Assembly (NCBI RefSeq): GCF_000189535.1
Contig: NC_015145.1
Span: forward strand, 1,922,001 to 1,986,000
Direction: 5' to 3'
Source: Pseudarthrobacter phenanthrenivorans Sphe3
GTDB taxonomy: Bacteria > Actinomycetota > Actinomycetes > Actinomycetales > Micrococcaceae
Length of the DNA stretch: 64,000 nucleotides
Shown: piece by piece, positions 7,389-14,959 of the stretch
Layout of the letters: each line of letters starts with the position of its first letter
Position numbering within the stretch: the stretch's first letter is position 1
The notes under the pieces: model-generated
Told to the model about the DNA's origin: nothing
Seen by the model: the letters and a program-made list of their open reading frames with translations, nothing else
Databases searched by the model: none
Program-made: the position numbers and the translations under genes

Positions 7389-9932
7389 TCAGAGCCGGTT
7401 GACCTCCGTCACCCTGATCACGGCCGTTCCGGTCTCGTCCGATGCCGCCAGGTCCACGTCCGCGGAGATGCCCCAGTCGTGGTTGCCGGCAGGGTCCTCG
7501 AAAATCTGCCTGACCTTCCACCGGTCCTTTTCCTCCGTGATGATGAGCAGCGCCGGGCCCCGGGCGTCCGGCCCGGTTCCGATGTCATCGTGTTCGTCGA
7601 AATAGTCGTCCAGGGCGTCTTCCCAGCGTTCGGCGTTCCAGCCGGCTGCACCGTCGAGTTCCCCCAGGGCCACCGCGTCCTCGTCGGCGAAGAGTTCCAC
7701 GCGGCGGAACATCTCGTTGCGCACCATCACGCGGAAGGCCCGGATGTTCGAGGTCAGCGACGGCGGGGGCGGCGGTGGTGCGTCGTGCGGCGTAGGTGCC
7801 AGGCCTGACGCCAGTTCCTCCCATTCGTCCAGGAGGCTGGAGTCCACCTGCCGGACCAGCTCGCCGAGCCAGGCAACCAGGTCCTCCAGGTCTTCGCGCA
7901 GCATGTCCTGCGGCACGGTCTGGCGCAGGGCCTTGAAGGCGTCGGCCAGGTAGCGAAGGACAATCCCCTCGGACCGGGCCAGCCCGTAGAACTGGACGAA
8001 TTCGCCGAAGTTCATGGCGCGTTCGTACATGTCCCGGACCACGGACTTGGGGGCCAGCTCGAAGTCGCCCACCCACGGGGCGGCTTTCCGGTACACCTCG
8101 AAGGCTTCGCCCAGGATCTCCGCCAGCGGTTGCGGATACGTCACATCGTCCAGCATGGCCATCCGCTGGTCGTAGTCGATGCCGTCCGCCTTCATGGCTG
8201 CCACGGCTTCGCCGCGGGCCTTCTTCTGCTGGGCGGAGAGGATCTGGCGCGGTTTTTCCAGCGTCGCCTCGATCACTGACACCACATCCAGCGCGTACGA
8301 CGCCGACTCCGGGTCCAGGAGTTCAAGTGCGGCGAGTGCGAAGGGGGACAGCGGCTGGTTCAGTGCGAAGTTCGGCTGGAGGTGGACAGTCAGCCGGACA
8401 GTCCGGCCGTCGGGCCCCTGCTCGCCGGCCGGGATGCGCTCCACAACCTCGGCCGCCAGGAGTTCCCGGTAGATTCCGAGGGCCTTCTTCATGAGCTGCA
8501 GCTGGGAGGACCTGGGCTCGTGGTTCTCGGTCAGCAGGCGGCGGGCGGCCGCGAACGGGTCGCCCGGGCGCTCCATGAGGTTCATCAGCATGGCATGCGT
8601 CACGGTGAAGCTTGAAGTCAGCGGGTCAGGCACCGATTCGACGAGCCGCTTGAACGTGGGCTCGCCCCAGGTAACAAACCCCTCCGGCGGCTTCTTTTTG
8701 ACCACCTGGCGCAGCTTCTTCTGGTCATCGCCGAATTTGGCCACTGCTTTGGCCATGGCCTTGACGTTCTCGGTCACGTGTTCGGGCGCCTGCACCACCA
8801 CGGTGCCGGCCGTGTCGTACCCGGCGCGGCCTGCCCTGCCGGCGATCTGGTGGAACTCGCGGGAGTTCAGCAGGCGGGTGCGGACGCCGTCGTACTTGCT
8901 CAGGGCGGTGAGCAGCACGGTGCGGATGGGCACGTTGATTCCCACCCCCAGCGTGTCGGTGCCGCAGATGACTTTGAGCAACCCTGCCTGGGCGAGCTGT
9001 TCAACCAGCCGCCGGTACTTGGGCAGCATGCCCGCGTGGTGCACGCCGATACCGTGGCGCACCAGCCGGTTCAGTGTCTTGCCGAAGCCGGCAGCGAACC
9101 GGAAGTTGGCGATCAGCTCCGCGATCCTGTCCTTCTCTTCGCGGGTGCAGACGTTGATGCTCATCAGGGTCTGGGCGCGGTCTATCGCTTCAAGCTGGCT
9201 GAAATGCACCACATAGACCGGGACCTGTTTTGTGGCGAGCAGTTCCTCCAGGGTCTCGTGGACAGGGGTCTCGTGGTAGTAGTAATGCAGCGGAATGGGC
9301 CGCTCCGCCGAGCTCACCGTGGTGGTGGGCCGTCCGGTCAGCGTGGTCAGGCCCTCCTCGAACCGGGTCACGTCGCCGAGGGTGGCGGACATCAGGAGGA
9401 ATTGTGCCTGCGGGAGCTCCAGCAGCGGAACCTGCCACGCCCAGCCGCGCTGCGGGTCGGAGTAGAAGTGGAATTCATCCATGATGACGCTGCCGAGCTC
9501 TGCTGCTGAGCCTTCGCGGAGGGCCGTGTTGGCAAGGATTTCGGCCGTGCAGCAGATGATCGGCGCGTCCTGGTTCACGCCGGAGTCACCGGTAATCATT
9601 CCCACGTTGTCGGCGCCGAAGATGTCGCACAGGGCGAAGAACTTCTCGGACACCAGCGCTTTGATTGGCGCCGTGTAGTAGCTGCGCTTGCCCTGGGCCA
9701 TGGCCTGGAAGTGTGCGGCGATGGCCACAAGGGACTTGCCGGATCCGGTGGGTGTGGCCAGAATGACGTTGGCCCCGGTGGCCAGTTCCATGATGGCCTC
9801 GTCCTGCGCCGGGTAGAGGGCCAGCCCCCGGCTTTCCGTCCACTCAACAAAGCGCATGTAGAGGTCGTCGGGATCCACGCCGGCAGGCGCGGTGGGGGCG
9901 GTCAGATCGGTCAGCTGGTCGACGAGTTTCAT
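7389..9932 (-). CDS. DEAD/DEAH-box RNA helicase with C-terminal DUF3516
   Basis: An 847-residue superfamily 2 helicase of the Ski2-like type, common in actinobacteria. Walker A is ATPTGSGKS near residue 60, motif II is DEFH, motif III SATLGD, and motif VI QIAGRAGRAGYD. A long C-terminal DUF3516 region (from about residue 390) follows, with an Asp/Glu-rich end. The role is presumed RNA remodelling or decay; the precise substrate is not established. The start ATG has a TAAGCT hexamer 7 bases upstream and no clear ribosome binding site, so a leaderless start is possible. First gene of the minus-strand group, divergent from the methyltransferase at 10029. Confidence 0.9.
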   Translation of the reverse strand: MKLVDQLTDLTAPTAPAGVDPDDLYMRFVEWTESRGLALYPAQDEAIMELATGANVILATPTGSGKSLVAIAAHFQAMAQGKRSYYTAPIKALVSEKFFALCDIFGADNVGMITGDSGVNQDAPIICCTAEILANTALREGSAAELGSVIMDEFHFYSDPQRGWAWQVPLLELPQAQFLLMSATLGDVTRFEEGLTTLTGRPTTTVSSAERPIPLHYYYHETPVHETLEELLATKQVPVYVVHFSQLEAIDRAQTLMSINVCTREEKDRIAELIANFRFAAGFGKTLNRLVRHGIGVHHAGMLPKYRRLVEQLAQAGLLKVICGTDTLGVGINVPIRTVLLTALSKYDGVRTRLLNSREFHQIAGRAGRAGYDTAGTVVVQAPEHVTENVKAMAKAVAKFGDDQKKLRQVVKKKPPEGFVTWGEPTFKRLVESVPDPLTSSFTVTHAMLMNLMERPGDPFAAARRLLTENHEPRSSQLQLMKKALGIYRELLAAEVVERIPAGEQGPDGRTVRLTVHLQPNFALNQPLSPFALAALELLDPESASYALDVVSVIEATLEKPRQILSAQQKKARGEAVAAMKADGIDYDQRMAMLDDVTYPQPLAEILGEAFEVYRKAAPWVGDFELAPKSVVRDMYERAMNFGEFVQFYGLARSEGIVLRYLADAFKALRQTVPQDMLREDLEDLVAWLGELVRQVDSSLLDEWEELASGLAPTPHDAPPPPPPSLTSNIRAFRVMVRNEMFRRVELFADEDAVALGELDGAAGWNAERWEDALDDYFDEHDDIGTGPDARGPALLIITEEKDRWKVRQIFEDPAGNHDWGISADVDLAASDETGTAVIRVTEVNRL

Positions 9933-10028
9933 TGATTTCAGCTTAGTGCCCTGCCGCGTCCTGATTTCCGCCGTGCCCGGGTTAGGCTTCGCCGTACGTG
10001 TGACCGCATCAGAACGTGGAGATGTGCA

Positions 10029-10808
10029 ATGAAATGGGATCCGGAAAAGTACATACAGTTCGGCGACTACCGTGACCGGCCGTTTTTCGACCTCACCGGC
10101 AGGGTCCGCGCGGACCGTCCGGCCCAGGTCGTGGACCTGGGCTGCGGGCCCGGGAACCTGACCGCAACCCTGGCGGAGCGCTGGCCGGATGCGGAAGTGG
10201 TGGGTGTTGATTCCTCGGCCGAGATGCTCGCCAAGGCGGGGGAGCAGGCGGCGGACAAGCCCTCGCTGCGCTTCCAGTTGGCGGACATCGCCGATTGGAA
10301 GCCGTCACCGGACACCGATGTGGTGGTGAGCAACGCGGCGCTGCAGTGGGTGCCGGGCCATCTGGACATGATGCGGCAGTGGCTGGACGCGCTCCGTCCC
10401 GGTGCCTGGTTCGGCCTGCAGGTGCCCGGCAACTTCAATGCTCCGTCGCATGCCCTGATGCGCGAACTGGCGGCCTCGACCAGGTGGGAATCCAAGCTGG
10501 GGACGGTGCTTCGCGGCGGAGAGTCGGTTGGCGGCCCCGCTGACTACCTTCATATCCTGCTCGACGCGGGGTACTGGGCTGATGCCTGGGAAACCACCTA
10601 CCAGCAGGTGCTGCCCGGCCCGGATGCCGTCCTGGAATGGGCCCGCGGTACGGCGCTCCGGCCGGCCCTGGCAGTGTTGTCAGCAGAAGACGCCGCCGAC
10701 TTTGAGGCGGAGTATGCGGAGGCCCTGCGGACGGCGTACCCGCAGACCGGGCATGGCACGGTCTATCCCTTCCGGAGGGTTTTTGCCGTGGGACGGAAGC
10801 GGGGCTAA
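10029..10808 (+). CDS. tam: Trans-aconitate 2-methyltransferase
   Basis: Class I SAM-dependent methyltransferase, 259 residues. It methylates trans-aconitate, an inhibitory by-product of the citric acid cycle, using SAM. The N-terminus MKWDPEKYIQFGDYRDRP is diagnostic for Tam. The SAM-binding motif I VVDLGCGPGNLT begins near residue 34 and the post-I acidic loop is VVGVDSSAEML. Start: GGAG 7 bases before the ATG. A TAGGCT hexamer at 9983-9988 is a candidate -10. It stands alone between a divergent helicase and the ABC exporter operon. Confidence 0.9.
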   Translation: MKWDPEKYIQFGDYRDRPFFDLTGRVRADRPAQVVDLGCGPGNLTATLAERWPDAEVVGVDSSAEMLAKAGEQAADKPSLRFQLADIADWKPSPDTDVVVSNAALQWVPGHLDMMRQWLDALRPGAWFGLQVPGNFNAPSHALMRELAASTRWESKLGTVLRGGESVGGPADYLHILLDAGYWADAWETTYQQVLPGPDAVLEWARGTALRPALAVLSAEDAADFEAEYAEALRTAYPQTGHGTVYPFRRVFAVGRKRG

Positions 10809-10843
10809 GCGCCGCATCAGTCGCTGGAGGTTCTCAACAGTCC

Positions 10844-10860
10844 TGTCACAGGATGTGACA
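10844..10860 (+). promoter_or_regulatory. Palindromic operator candidate before the ABC exporter/GntR operon
   Basis: TGTCACA-GGA-TGTGACA is a perfect 7-bp inverted repeat. A -10-like TACAAT follows at 10882-10887, which places the palindrome over the expected -35 region. A GntR/YtrA-type repressor is encoded at the end of the operon downstream, so autoregulation through this site is a reasonable inference. Confidence 0.5.
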
Positions 10861-10957
10861 GCGGCAGAAAGTGATCTGGCTTACAATGGCGGGGTGGCTG
10901 ATGGGGGAGAGGCTACCGCCGGCTGCCCCATCGGCTGACAGACCTAACGGAGGTACG

Positions 10958-12724
10958 TTGCTGATCGGATTGCTGAGGCGGCTTCTCGGGGCTCACAAGG
11001 CCCAGGTGTCCGCCATCGTTGTTCTCCAGTTGTTGCAGGCTGCCGCCACCCTCATGCTGCCCACTTTGAATGCGGCCATTATCGACGACGGCATCGTCGC
11101 CGGGAACACGGGGGTCATCTCCCGCCTGGGTGCCGTCATGGCGGGAATAGCCGCGGTCCAGGCGGCGGCGGCCATAGCGGCAGGCTACCTTGCCGCGCTG
11201 GTTGCGATGGAAATCGGCCATCAGCTTCGAGCGGAGATCTTCGCCAAGGTCCAGTCGTTGTCTTCGCAGGAAGTGGCGGCCTTTGGAACCCAGAGCCTGA
11301 CCACGCGGGCCACGAACGACACCCAGCAGATCCAGGCGTTTGCCGTGCTCGTCTTCACCATGCTCGTTGCGGGGCCGGCGATGGGGCTGGGCGGCATCGT
11401 GCTGGCAGTGCAGCAGGACATCGCCCTGTCAGCGGTTGTGATTGTCATTGTTCCACTGCTTCTGTTGATCATGGTCGCCATTGTTCGGCGCCTCATCCCG
11501 CTTTACCGCGAGGGACAGGAACTGCTCGACCGGGCCGGCGGGATCCTGCGCGAGCAGATCATCGGTGCCAACGTCATCCGTGCCTTTGTCCGCCAGGACC
11601 ATGAAGTCCGGCGGTTTGCACGCACCAACAGCAGCCTCACGGCCAACAACCTCCAGTCGGCCCTGCTGGTGGCAGGCATGCTGCCGCTGATCATGCTTGT
11701 GGTCAACATCTCCTCGGTTGCCGTCGTCTGGTTCGGCGGGCACCGGATCCAGGCGGGCGTAATGGATATCGGCGCGCTGGCCGCCTTCATCGCCTACATC
11801 CTGCAGATCCTGCTCGCCATCATGATGGCCATGTATGTGCTCATGACCGCGCCCCGGGCGGCAGTCTGTGCCGAGCGGATCGGCGCCGTGCTCAGCACCG
11901 AACCTTCCGTGCGGGACCCGGATGGAACCAGGCCGGCGATGCCCGGAAGGACCGTGTGGAACGAGGAACCGGGACCGGGCCGGGGGACCCTCCAGTTCAG
12001 CAGGGTGGGTTTTTCCTATCCTGGCGCCGAGGCGCCAGTCCTGGCGGACATCAGCTTCACGGCCGGACCCGGCACCACCACAGCAATTGTGGGATCCACG
12101 GGCAGCGGAAAATCAACGTTGCTCAACCTGATTCCGCGTTTCCTCGATTCCACGGCCGGGACCATCCGCCTTGATGGGGTGGACATCAGGGACCTGCCGC
12201 TGGATGCCCTGCGGGGCGCCATGTCGATCGTTCCGCAGCACTCACACCTGTTTTCGGGAACCATCGGCGACAATCTCCGGCTGGCAGTCCCGGACGCCCC
12301 GGACGAACAGTTGTGGGCTGCACTTGAAACAGCGCAGACCATGCGGTTCATGCGCGAATTGCCCTTGGGCCTGGACACTCCTCTTGGCCAGGGCGGGACG
12401 AACCTGTCCGGCGGGCAGCGGCAGCGGCTGTGCATCGCCCGCGCCCTGCTGCGGAAGAGCCCCCTCTACCTTTTTGACGACAGCTTTTCGGCCCTGGACT
12501 ACGACACTGATACCAGGCTGAGGCAGGCCTTGGCGGCGGAGCTCGCCCCTGCAACGGTGATTGTGGTGGCGGAGCGGATTTCCGCCGTCGAAAGCGCCGA
12601 TCTCATCCTGGTGCTGGACGGCGGCCGGCTGGTGGCACAGGGGACCCACAGCGAGCTGCTGGAAACGTCGCCCACCTACCGGGAAATTGCCGACTCGCAG
12701 CTGGCTCTGGACGGTCCCTTGTGA
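10958..12724 (+). CDS. ABC exporter half-transporter, subunit 1 (degenerate ATPase site)
   Basis: A fused membrane/ATPase half-transporter of 588 residues: six transmembrane helices (about 1-310) then an ATP-binding domain. Walker A is GSTGSGKST and the signature is the canonical LSGGQ. The Walker B end reads LFDDSFSALD, with Asp in place of the catalytic Glu, and the H-loop reads VAERIS, with Glu in place of His. This is the non-catalytic half seen in heterodimeric exporters such as TM287/288 and BmrCD. TTG 10958 is preferred because GGAGG lies 4 bases upstream and the protein then begins directly at a typical first helix. It overlaps the partner gene by 4 bases. The substrate is unknown; lipid or drug export is usual for the type. 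Confidence 0.87.
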   Translation: MLIGLLRRLLGAHKAQVSAIVVLQLLQAAATLMLPTLNAAIIDDGIVAGNTGVISRLGAVMAGIAAVQAAAAIAAGYLAALVAMEIGHQLRAEIFAKVQSLSSQEVAAFGTQSLTTRATNDTQQIQAFAVLVFTMLVAGPAMGLGGIVLAVQQDIALSAVVIVIVPLLLLIMVAIVRRLIPLYREGQELLDRAGGILREQIIGANVIRAFVRQDHEVRRFARTNSSLTANNLQSALLVAGMLPLIMLVVNISSVAVVWFGGHRIQAGVMDIGALAAFIAYILQILLAIMMAMYVLMTAPRAAVCAERIGAVLSTEPSVRDPDGTRPAMPGRTVWNEEPGPGRGTLQFSRVGFSYPGAEAPVLADISFTAGPGTTTAIVGSTGSGKSTLLNLIPRFLDSTAGTIRLDGVDIRDLPLDALRGAMSIVPQHSHLFSGTIGDNLRLAVPDAPDEQLWAALETAQTMRFMRELPLGLDTPLGQGGTNLSGGQRQRLCIARALLRKSPLYLFDDSFSALDYDTDTRLRQALAAELAPATVIVVAERISAVESADLILVLDGGRLVAQGTHSELLETSPTYREIADSQLALDGPL

Positions 12725-14535
12725 CGCCGCCCCCCGCTGCACCGGCGGCGCCCGGAACATTCTGGCCGACGGCGGGACGGCTCCTCGGGCTGCTGCGTCC
12801 CTTCAGGCGCTTTATGCTGGGTGCCATCGCCGCTACCTGTGCCTTTGCCGGGCTCAACGTTGCCGCGCCGAAGTATCTCGGAGACGCCACCGACGTGGTG
12901 GTGGACGGTGTGCTGCAAGGAGCCCTGGACGCCGGGCGGTTTGGCCGCCTGCTCGCGGCCGTAACCCTGATGTACGTCCTTGCCTCGCTGTTCAACTGGA
13001 TCCAGGGGGCGCTGACAGCCCGCTCCGTCCAGGGACTGATGTACAGGCTGCGGGCATCGCTGGAGGATAAGTTGCACCGGCTCCCTTCCACTTACTTCCA
13101 GGAGCGTTCACGCGGAGATGTCCTGAGCCGCGCAACTAATGACATCGACAACATCGCCCAGGCTTTGAACCAGCTCCTGACACAGCTGATCATGTCGTTC
13201 CTGATGCTGTGCGGATCGCTGGCCATGATGCTCTGGATCTCGCCGCTGCTTGCCGTGATTGCGATTGCCAGCGTTCCGCTGTCCACACTGCTGACGGTGG
13301 TGGTTGCCCGCCGTTCCCAGGCCCATTTCGCCAGGCAGTGGACCGAGACCGGCGAGCTGAATGCGCACGTGGAGGAGTTTGTTACCGGGCACGAGGTCAT
13401 CAAGGCCTTCGGGCACCAGGCCAAGGCGGCTGAGATCTTTGCCCGCAGCAATGACCGCCTGGCGCGGGCAGCCACAAAGGCCCAGTATTCGGCAGGGGTG
13501 GTGCAGCCCCTCATGGTGCTGATGTCCAACCTCAACTACATCGCCGTGGCGGTGGTAGGTGCCCTCCAGGTGATTGCCGGCGCCATGACCATCGGGGGAA
13601 TACAGGCGTTTGTGCAGTTCAGCAGGTTGTTCTCGCAGCCCGTGGGGCAGATCGGGGGGATGCTCAACCTCATCCAGTCCTGTGCGGCCTCCGCGGCGCG
13701 GGTCTTTGCCCTCCTCGATACCGAGGTGGATCCTGCCGAACCCGTGCCGGCACCGGGTGCGGTTCCACCTGGCGGGCGGATTGTGTTCGAGGACGTCACG
13801 TTCGGCTATCCCGAATCGGCCCCCGCCGTACGCAACCTCTCTTTCGCGGTGGAGCCGGGGCAGACTGTGGCCATCGTGGGCCACACGGGCGCCGGAAAGA
13901 CCACGGTGGTGAACCTCCTGATGCGTTTTTACGAGCCGGGATCCGGGCGCATCACCATGGGCGGCACAGACATCGCGGCCATTCCGCGGGATCTCCTCCG
14001 GCAGCAGCTCGGGGTGGTGCTGCAGGAATCGTGGCTGTTCGCCGGCACCATCAGGGAAAACATCGCATACGGTAGGCCGGGGGCCACGGAACCGTGCATT
14101 GTCGCGGCCGCCGAGGCCAGCCACGTGGACCGGTTCGTCAGGGCGCTGCCCGCGGGTTACGACACCGTGCTGGAGAATGGCGGGGAACCGCTGAGCCAGG
14201 GCCAGCGGCAGCTTCTGACCATAGCCAGGGCGCAACTCGCGGGCAGGGCAGTCCTGGTCCTGGACGAGGCCACCAGTTCGGTGGATTCGAGGACGGAGCT
14301 GCTGATCCGGCAGGCCATGCAGCAATTGAGGCAGGGCCGCACCAGCTTTGTCATCGCCCACCGTTTGTCCACGGTCCGGAACGCTGATCTAATTCTGGTC
14401 ATGGACCACGGACGCATCGTCGAGCAGGGCACGCACCACAGCCTCCTGGCCGCCAACGGTTATTACGCGCGGCTCCACAACGCCCAGTTCTCCGCCCGCA
14501 CCGGCCAGGCCGACGCGCTTGAGGCGGGCCTTTGA
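12721..14535 (+). CDS. ABC exporter half-transporter, subunit 2 (catalytic)
   Basis: Partner of the preceding gene, 604 residues, with six transmembrane helices and an ATP-binding domain. Walker A GHTGAGKTT, Walker B VLVLDEATSSVD with the catalytic Glu, and H-loop IAHRLS are intact, but the signature is LSQGQ rather than LSGGQ. Together with subunit 1 this gives one competent and one degenerate ATP site, the known asymmetric arrangement. The start GTG overlaps the previous stop (GTGA), and the stop overlaps the regulator start (TTGA), so the three genes are tightly coupled. Confidence 0.9.
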   Translation: MTPPPAAPAAPGTFWPTAGRLLGLLRPFRRFMLGAIAATCAFAGLNVAAPKYLGDATDVVVDGVLQGALDAGRFGRLLAAVTLMYVLASLFNWIQGALTARSVQGLMYRLRASLEDKLHRLPSTYFQERSRGDVLSRATNDIDNIAQALNQLLTQLIMSFLMLCGSLAMMLWISPLLAVIAIASVPLSTLLTVVVARRSQAHFARQWTETGELNAHVEEFVTGHEVIKAFGHQAKAAEIFARSNDRLARAATKAQYSAGVVQPLMVLMSNLNYIAVAVVGALQVIAGAMTIGGIQAFVQFSRLFSQPVGQIGGMLNLIQSCAASAARVFALLDTEVDPAEPVPAPGAVPPGGRIVFEDVTFGYPESAPAVRNLSFAVEPGQTVAIVGHTGAGKTTVVNLLMRFYEPGSGRITMGGTDIAAIPRDLLRQQLGVVLQESWLFAGTIRENIAYGRPGATEPCIVAAAEASHVDRFVRALPAGYDTVLENGGEPLSQGQRQLLTIARAQLAGRAVLVLDEATSSVDSRTELLIRQAMQQLRQGRTSFVIAHRLSTVRNADLILVMDHGRIVEQGTHHSLLAANGYYARLHNAQFSARTGQADALEAGL

Positions 14536-14912
14536 GCCCCGCCTCCGCCTTGCCCGGGAACTGGAAGCCGAACTCCGCGAGCTCAGTGCCGCTGTTCGAG
14601 CAGCTTCGCCTGCAGGTGATCCACCTCGTGGACAATGGAGCGCTGGTGCCGGGAACCCGGCTGCCCGCCGTCAGGGCGCTGGCCGAACACCTTGACGTCG
14701 CTCCGCACACAGTGGCCCGGGCCTACAAGGAGCTGGAGGCTGCCGGCATCGTGGCCACTCGGGGCAGGAATGGCACGGTGGTCTGCGCGCGTGATGAACG
14801 TCTCGGCGGGCTCTCAGCAGCTGCCGCCGCGTATGCCGCAGAGGCCAAGGCGCAGGGCGCCTCCTTCGCGGAGGCAGTCAAGCTGCTCGCTGCTGCCTAC
14901 GATGTTCCCTGA
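14532..14912 (+). CDS. GntR-family transcriptional regulator, YtrA type
   Basis: A short 126-residue regulator: a winged-helix GntR DNA-binding domain (about residues 18-85) with the patterns LRLQVIHLV, GTRLPAVRALAEHLDVAPHT and AYKELEAAGIV, then a short helical tail. This size is typical of the YtrA subfamily, which usually represses a neighbouring ABC transporter operon. It begins with TTG overlapping the stop of the exporter gene, so its synthesis is coupled to that operon. The likely target is the palindrome at 10844-10860. Confidence 0.85.
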   Translation: MSPASALPGNWKPNSASSVPLFEQLRLQVIHLVDNGALVPGTRLPAVRALAEHLDVAPHTVARAYKELEAAGIVATRGRNGTVVCARDERLGGLSAAAAAYAAEAKAQGASFAEAVKLLAAAYDVP

Positions 14913-14930
14913 GGGCGGAACCGTGCAGGT

Positions 14931-14946
14931 TCGAAGAAGTTTTCGA
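14931..14946 (+). promoter_or_regulatory. LexA (SOS) box upstream of uvrA
   Basis: TCGAAGAAGTTTTCGA matches TCGAA-N6-TTCGA, the core of the actinobacterial SOS box TCGAAC-N4-GTTCGA, with the two inner positions changed. It ends 1-2 bases before a -10-like hexamer TAGCAT (14948-14953), which ends 6 bases before the uvrA GTG. LexA bound here would block the promoter. Confidence 0.65.
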
Positions 14947-14959
14947 TTAGCATAATGGG

